Assembly: GCA_963729815.1 (NCBI GenBank)
Contig: CAVSPU010000004.1
Location: 248,001 to 312,000 of the forward strand
Length of the DNA: 64,000 nucleotides
Direction: 5' to 3'
Source of the DNA: DAHUXN01 sp963729815
Lineage (GTDB): Bacteria > Acidobacteriota > Terriglobia > Acidiferrales > UBA7541
Each line of letters begins with the position of its first letter. The first letter of the stretch is position 1. The notes under the pieces were generated by a model. The model was not told the DNA's origin. It ran no database searches and saw nothing but the letters and a program-made list of their open reading frames with translations. Positions 62,828-64,000 of the stretch are shown here, piece by piece. Made by a program: the position numbers and the translations under genes.

Positions 62828-63162
62828 AAGCTGTATCTCAAACTGGATGGAGAATGAACATGCCATCTGTCGCAACACTATTAAGAAAATCATTTCTGAT
62901 AATCGCAGCCTTTGTGTTTGTCGGCTTCCTTGCGTTCGCAGCGGAGAAGGCCAGCATAACCGACAAGTCAGACAACGGTGCGTACCTCAAGTTGGACGAT
63001 GGCACAGAATGGCTCGTAGACGCAGTGGACAGAATCGAATCGTCCACCTGGGTCGTAGACGATGATGTAGTGTATACCAGCGACACGAAAGAATGCTCCA
63101 AGTACAAGATCATTGACACAGATGAGAACGGAGATAGTGTCTGTGCCTCGCCAATCAACTGA
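62824..63162 (+). CDS. Small hypothetical secreted protein
   Basis: 112 aa. A later ATG (MNMPSVATLL, residue 11) may be the true start, followed by a signal peptide (FLIIAAFVFVGFLAFAAEK). The mature part (NGAYLKLDDGTEWLVDAVDR) is short, acidic and beta-like, with two Cys. No known family. Coupled to the gene before it by an ATGA overlap. Confidence 0.65.
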   Translation: MKAVSQTGWRMNMPSVATLLRKSFLIIAAFVFVGFLAFAAEKASITDKSDNGAYLKLDDGTEWLVDAVDRIESSTWVVDDDVVYTSDTKECSKYKIIDTDENGDSVCASPIN

Positions 63163-64000
63163 GCTTAGGCTTATCGCGCTGAAGCTCCTCGTTCTAATCT
63201 TTCTTGGTGTTGCGGTTGCGGCACCACAGTCGCTCTCGCCGAGAAAGACCATACCGGAGATAGCTAAGGCCGCAAATGGAGCCGTCGTTTCCATCGTCAT
63301 GGCCGATAAGGACGGCAATCCTATTGCCCAGGGCAGCGGCTTCATCGTGAGCAAAGATGGAGACATCCTCACGAACTATCATGTCATTGCCGAGGGCGCT
63401 TCCTGCATAGTGAAACTTCCGGACGGCGCGTTCTATGCTGTGGACGGCGTGCTTGCTTCTGATAAGGCCCGCGATCTTGCGGTCATCAAAGCGCACGGCG
63501 ATAACTTCAACACGGTTACTCTCGGAGACTCAGACCAGGTTCAAGTGGGACAAGAAGTCGTTGCTATCGGGAATCCTTTATCGCTCGAATCAACCGTTTC
63601 AAACGGAATTGTCAGCAGCATCCGTACCATCAAGGAGAAAGATGGGAGATATCTTCAGATCACCGCGCCGATTTCTCCGGGCAGCAGCGGCGGCCCGCTT
63701 TTCAACATGGCAGGGCAAGTGATTGGCGTCACGACCATGTACCTCAAAGGCGGAGAGAATCTGAATTTCGCAATTCCGATCAATGATGCCAAACAACTGC
63801 TCCTTACCAGAACATCCAACATCCAAAATCTTCCCAACGAAACGGAGCAGTCCGAAACAGACGCGGCGGATGCAGGCTCCCCGCCCCCTGCCCTGTCCTC
63901 ACCGCCCGCAGATAGTCCAGTTGCGACACCTCCTGCACCTTCTGCCCGGCCCGAAGAGGTTCCCAATATAGCCCGCGAGTATTTTCAAGGACTCTATCGG
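63143..64000 (+). CDS. HtrA-like trypsin-type serine protease (runs off window)
   Basis: At least 286 aa from a GTG at 63143 (GGAG upstream), overlapping the previous gene by 20 bases. Signal peptide (LKLLVLIFLGVAVAAP). Catalytic triad: TNYHVIAEG (His), DKARDLAVIK (Asp), SPGSSGGPLF (Ser). Then a Pro/Ser/Ala-rich linker (SPPPALSSPPADSP) where DegP/DegQ proteins would have a PDZ domain, and the window ends. A periplasmic protease of family S1C; what follows the linker is outside the window. Confidence 0.88.
   Translation, partial: MPRQSTELRLIALKLLVLIFLGVAVAAPQSLSPRKTIPEIAKAANGAVVSIVMADKDGNPIAQGSGFIVSKDGDILTNYHVIAEGASCIVKLPDGAFYAVDGVLASDKARDLAVIKAHGDNFNTVTLGDSDQVQVGQEVVAIGNPLSLESTVSNGIVSSIRTIKEKDGRYLQITAPISPGSSGGPLFNMAGQVIGVTTMYLKGGENLNFAIPINDAKQLLLTRTSNIQNLPNETEQSETDAADAGSPPPALSSPPADSPVATPPAPSARPEEVPNIAREYFQGLYR

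Noticed and set aside
1..64000. CRISPR array or rRNA operon
   Set aside because: No regularly spaced repeats and no rRNA-like stretches were seen anywhere.

Overview
This 64 kb window reads as chromosomal DNA of an acidobacterium (Acidobacteriota, Koribacter/Acidobacteriia-like). The evidence is the combination of families: an Oar-type TonB-dependent receptor with an N-terminal carboxypeptidase-regulatory domain, two ~1,050-residue secreted sortilin/BNR beta-propeller proteins, a winged-helix/TPR regulator of over 900 residues, PEP-CTERM proteins and a stressosome-type STAS module, in moderately GC-rich DNA. The assignment is inference from gene content; there is no rRNA gene or complete tRNA gene to fix it.

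Layout. 0-2.2 kb: exported penicillin-acylase-type Ntn hydrolase (minus strand). 2.7-9.9 kb: tightly coupled exopolysaccharide operon (UDP-GlcNAc 2-epimerase, processive GT2, membrane-anchored bactofilin-like beta-helix protein, polysaccharide deacetylase, YaiO-family outer-membrane barrel, polytopic membrane protein). 10.2-14.9 kb: a perfect CRP-like operator followed by an ABC-type tripartite efflux operon (permease, ATPase broken by one in-frame TGA, HlyD adaptor, outer-membrane lipoprotein factor). 14.8-16.6 kb: a decay zone with remnants of a tyrosine recombinase, a DinB protein and an amidohydrolase. 16.7-19.2 kb: exported LanC-like protein plus a D-cysteine desulfhydrase/ACC-deaminase-type PLP enzyme. 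19.6-29.4 kb (minus): sortilin-like protein, TonB receptor, sortilin-like protein. 30.2-34.2 kb: RsbR-RsbS-RsbT-RsbX-like genes, then a histidine kinase with an RsbU-type N-terminal domain and a NarL-type response regulator. 34.3-40.8 kb: PEP-CTERM proteins, a sigma-54 activator, a single-domain response regulator, a PAS-GAF-GGDEF cyclase and a SYLF protein. 41.5-46.5 kb (minus): trehalose operon (HAMP-sensor/OtsA fusion, OtsB, DUF5752, TreT).

46.6-61 kb is accessory DNA. Two perfect 46-bp direct repeats equal to the 3' part of a tRNA-Lys(CTT) gene (47517-47562 and 57539-57584) enclose a ~10 kb segment with an ankyrin lipoprotein, a multicopper oxidase, a full-length and a truncated copy of one Tat-exported FAD oxidase, a PEP-CTERM protein and a winged-helix/TPR regulator. 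A decayed tyrosine integrase abuts the left repeat. Right of the second repeat lie a RelE-type toxin-antitoxin pair and a mobile-element operon (ribbon-helix-helix protein, two small proteins, clamp-loader-like AAA protein, serine recombinase) driven by a strong, probably leaderless promoter. 61.5-64 kb holds a lipoprotein, two small membrane or secreted proteins and the start of an HtrA-like protease that runs off the window.

The most interesting systems are the stressosome apparently rewired from an RsbU phosphatase to a histidine kinase, the YaiO/bactofilin-like exopolysaccharide locus, the membrane-sensor/trehalose-phosphate-synthase fusion, the exported LanC-like/PLP enzyme pair, and the tRNA-Lys island array.
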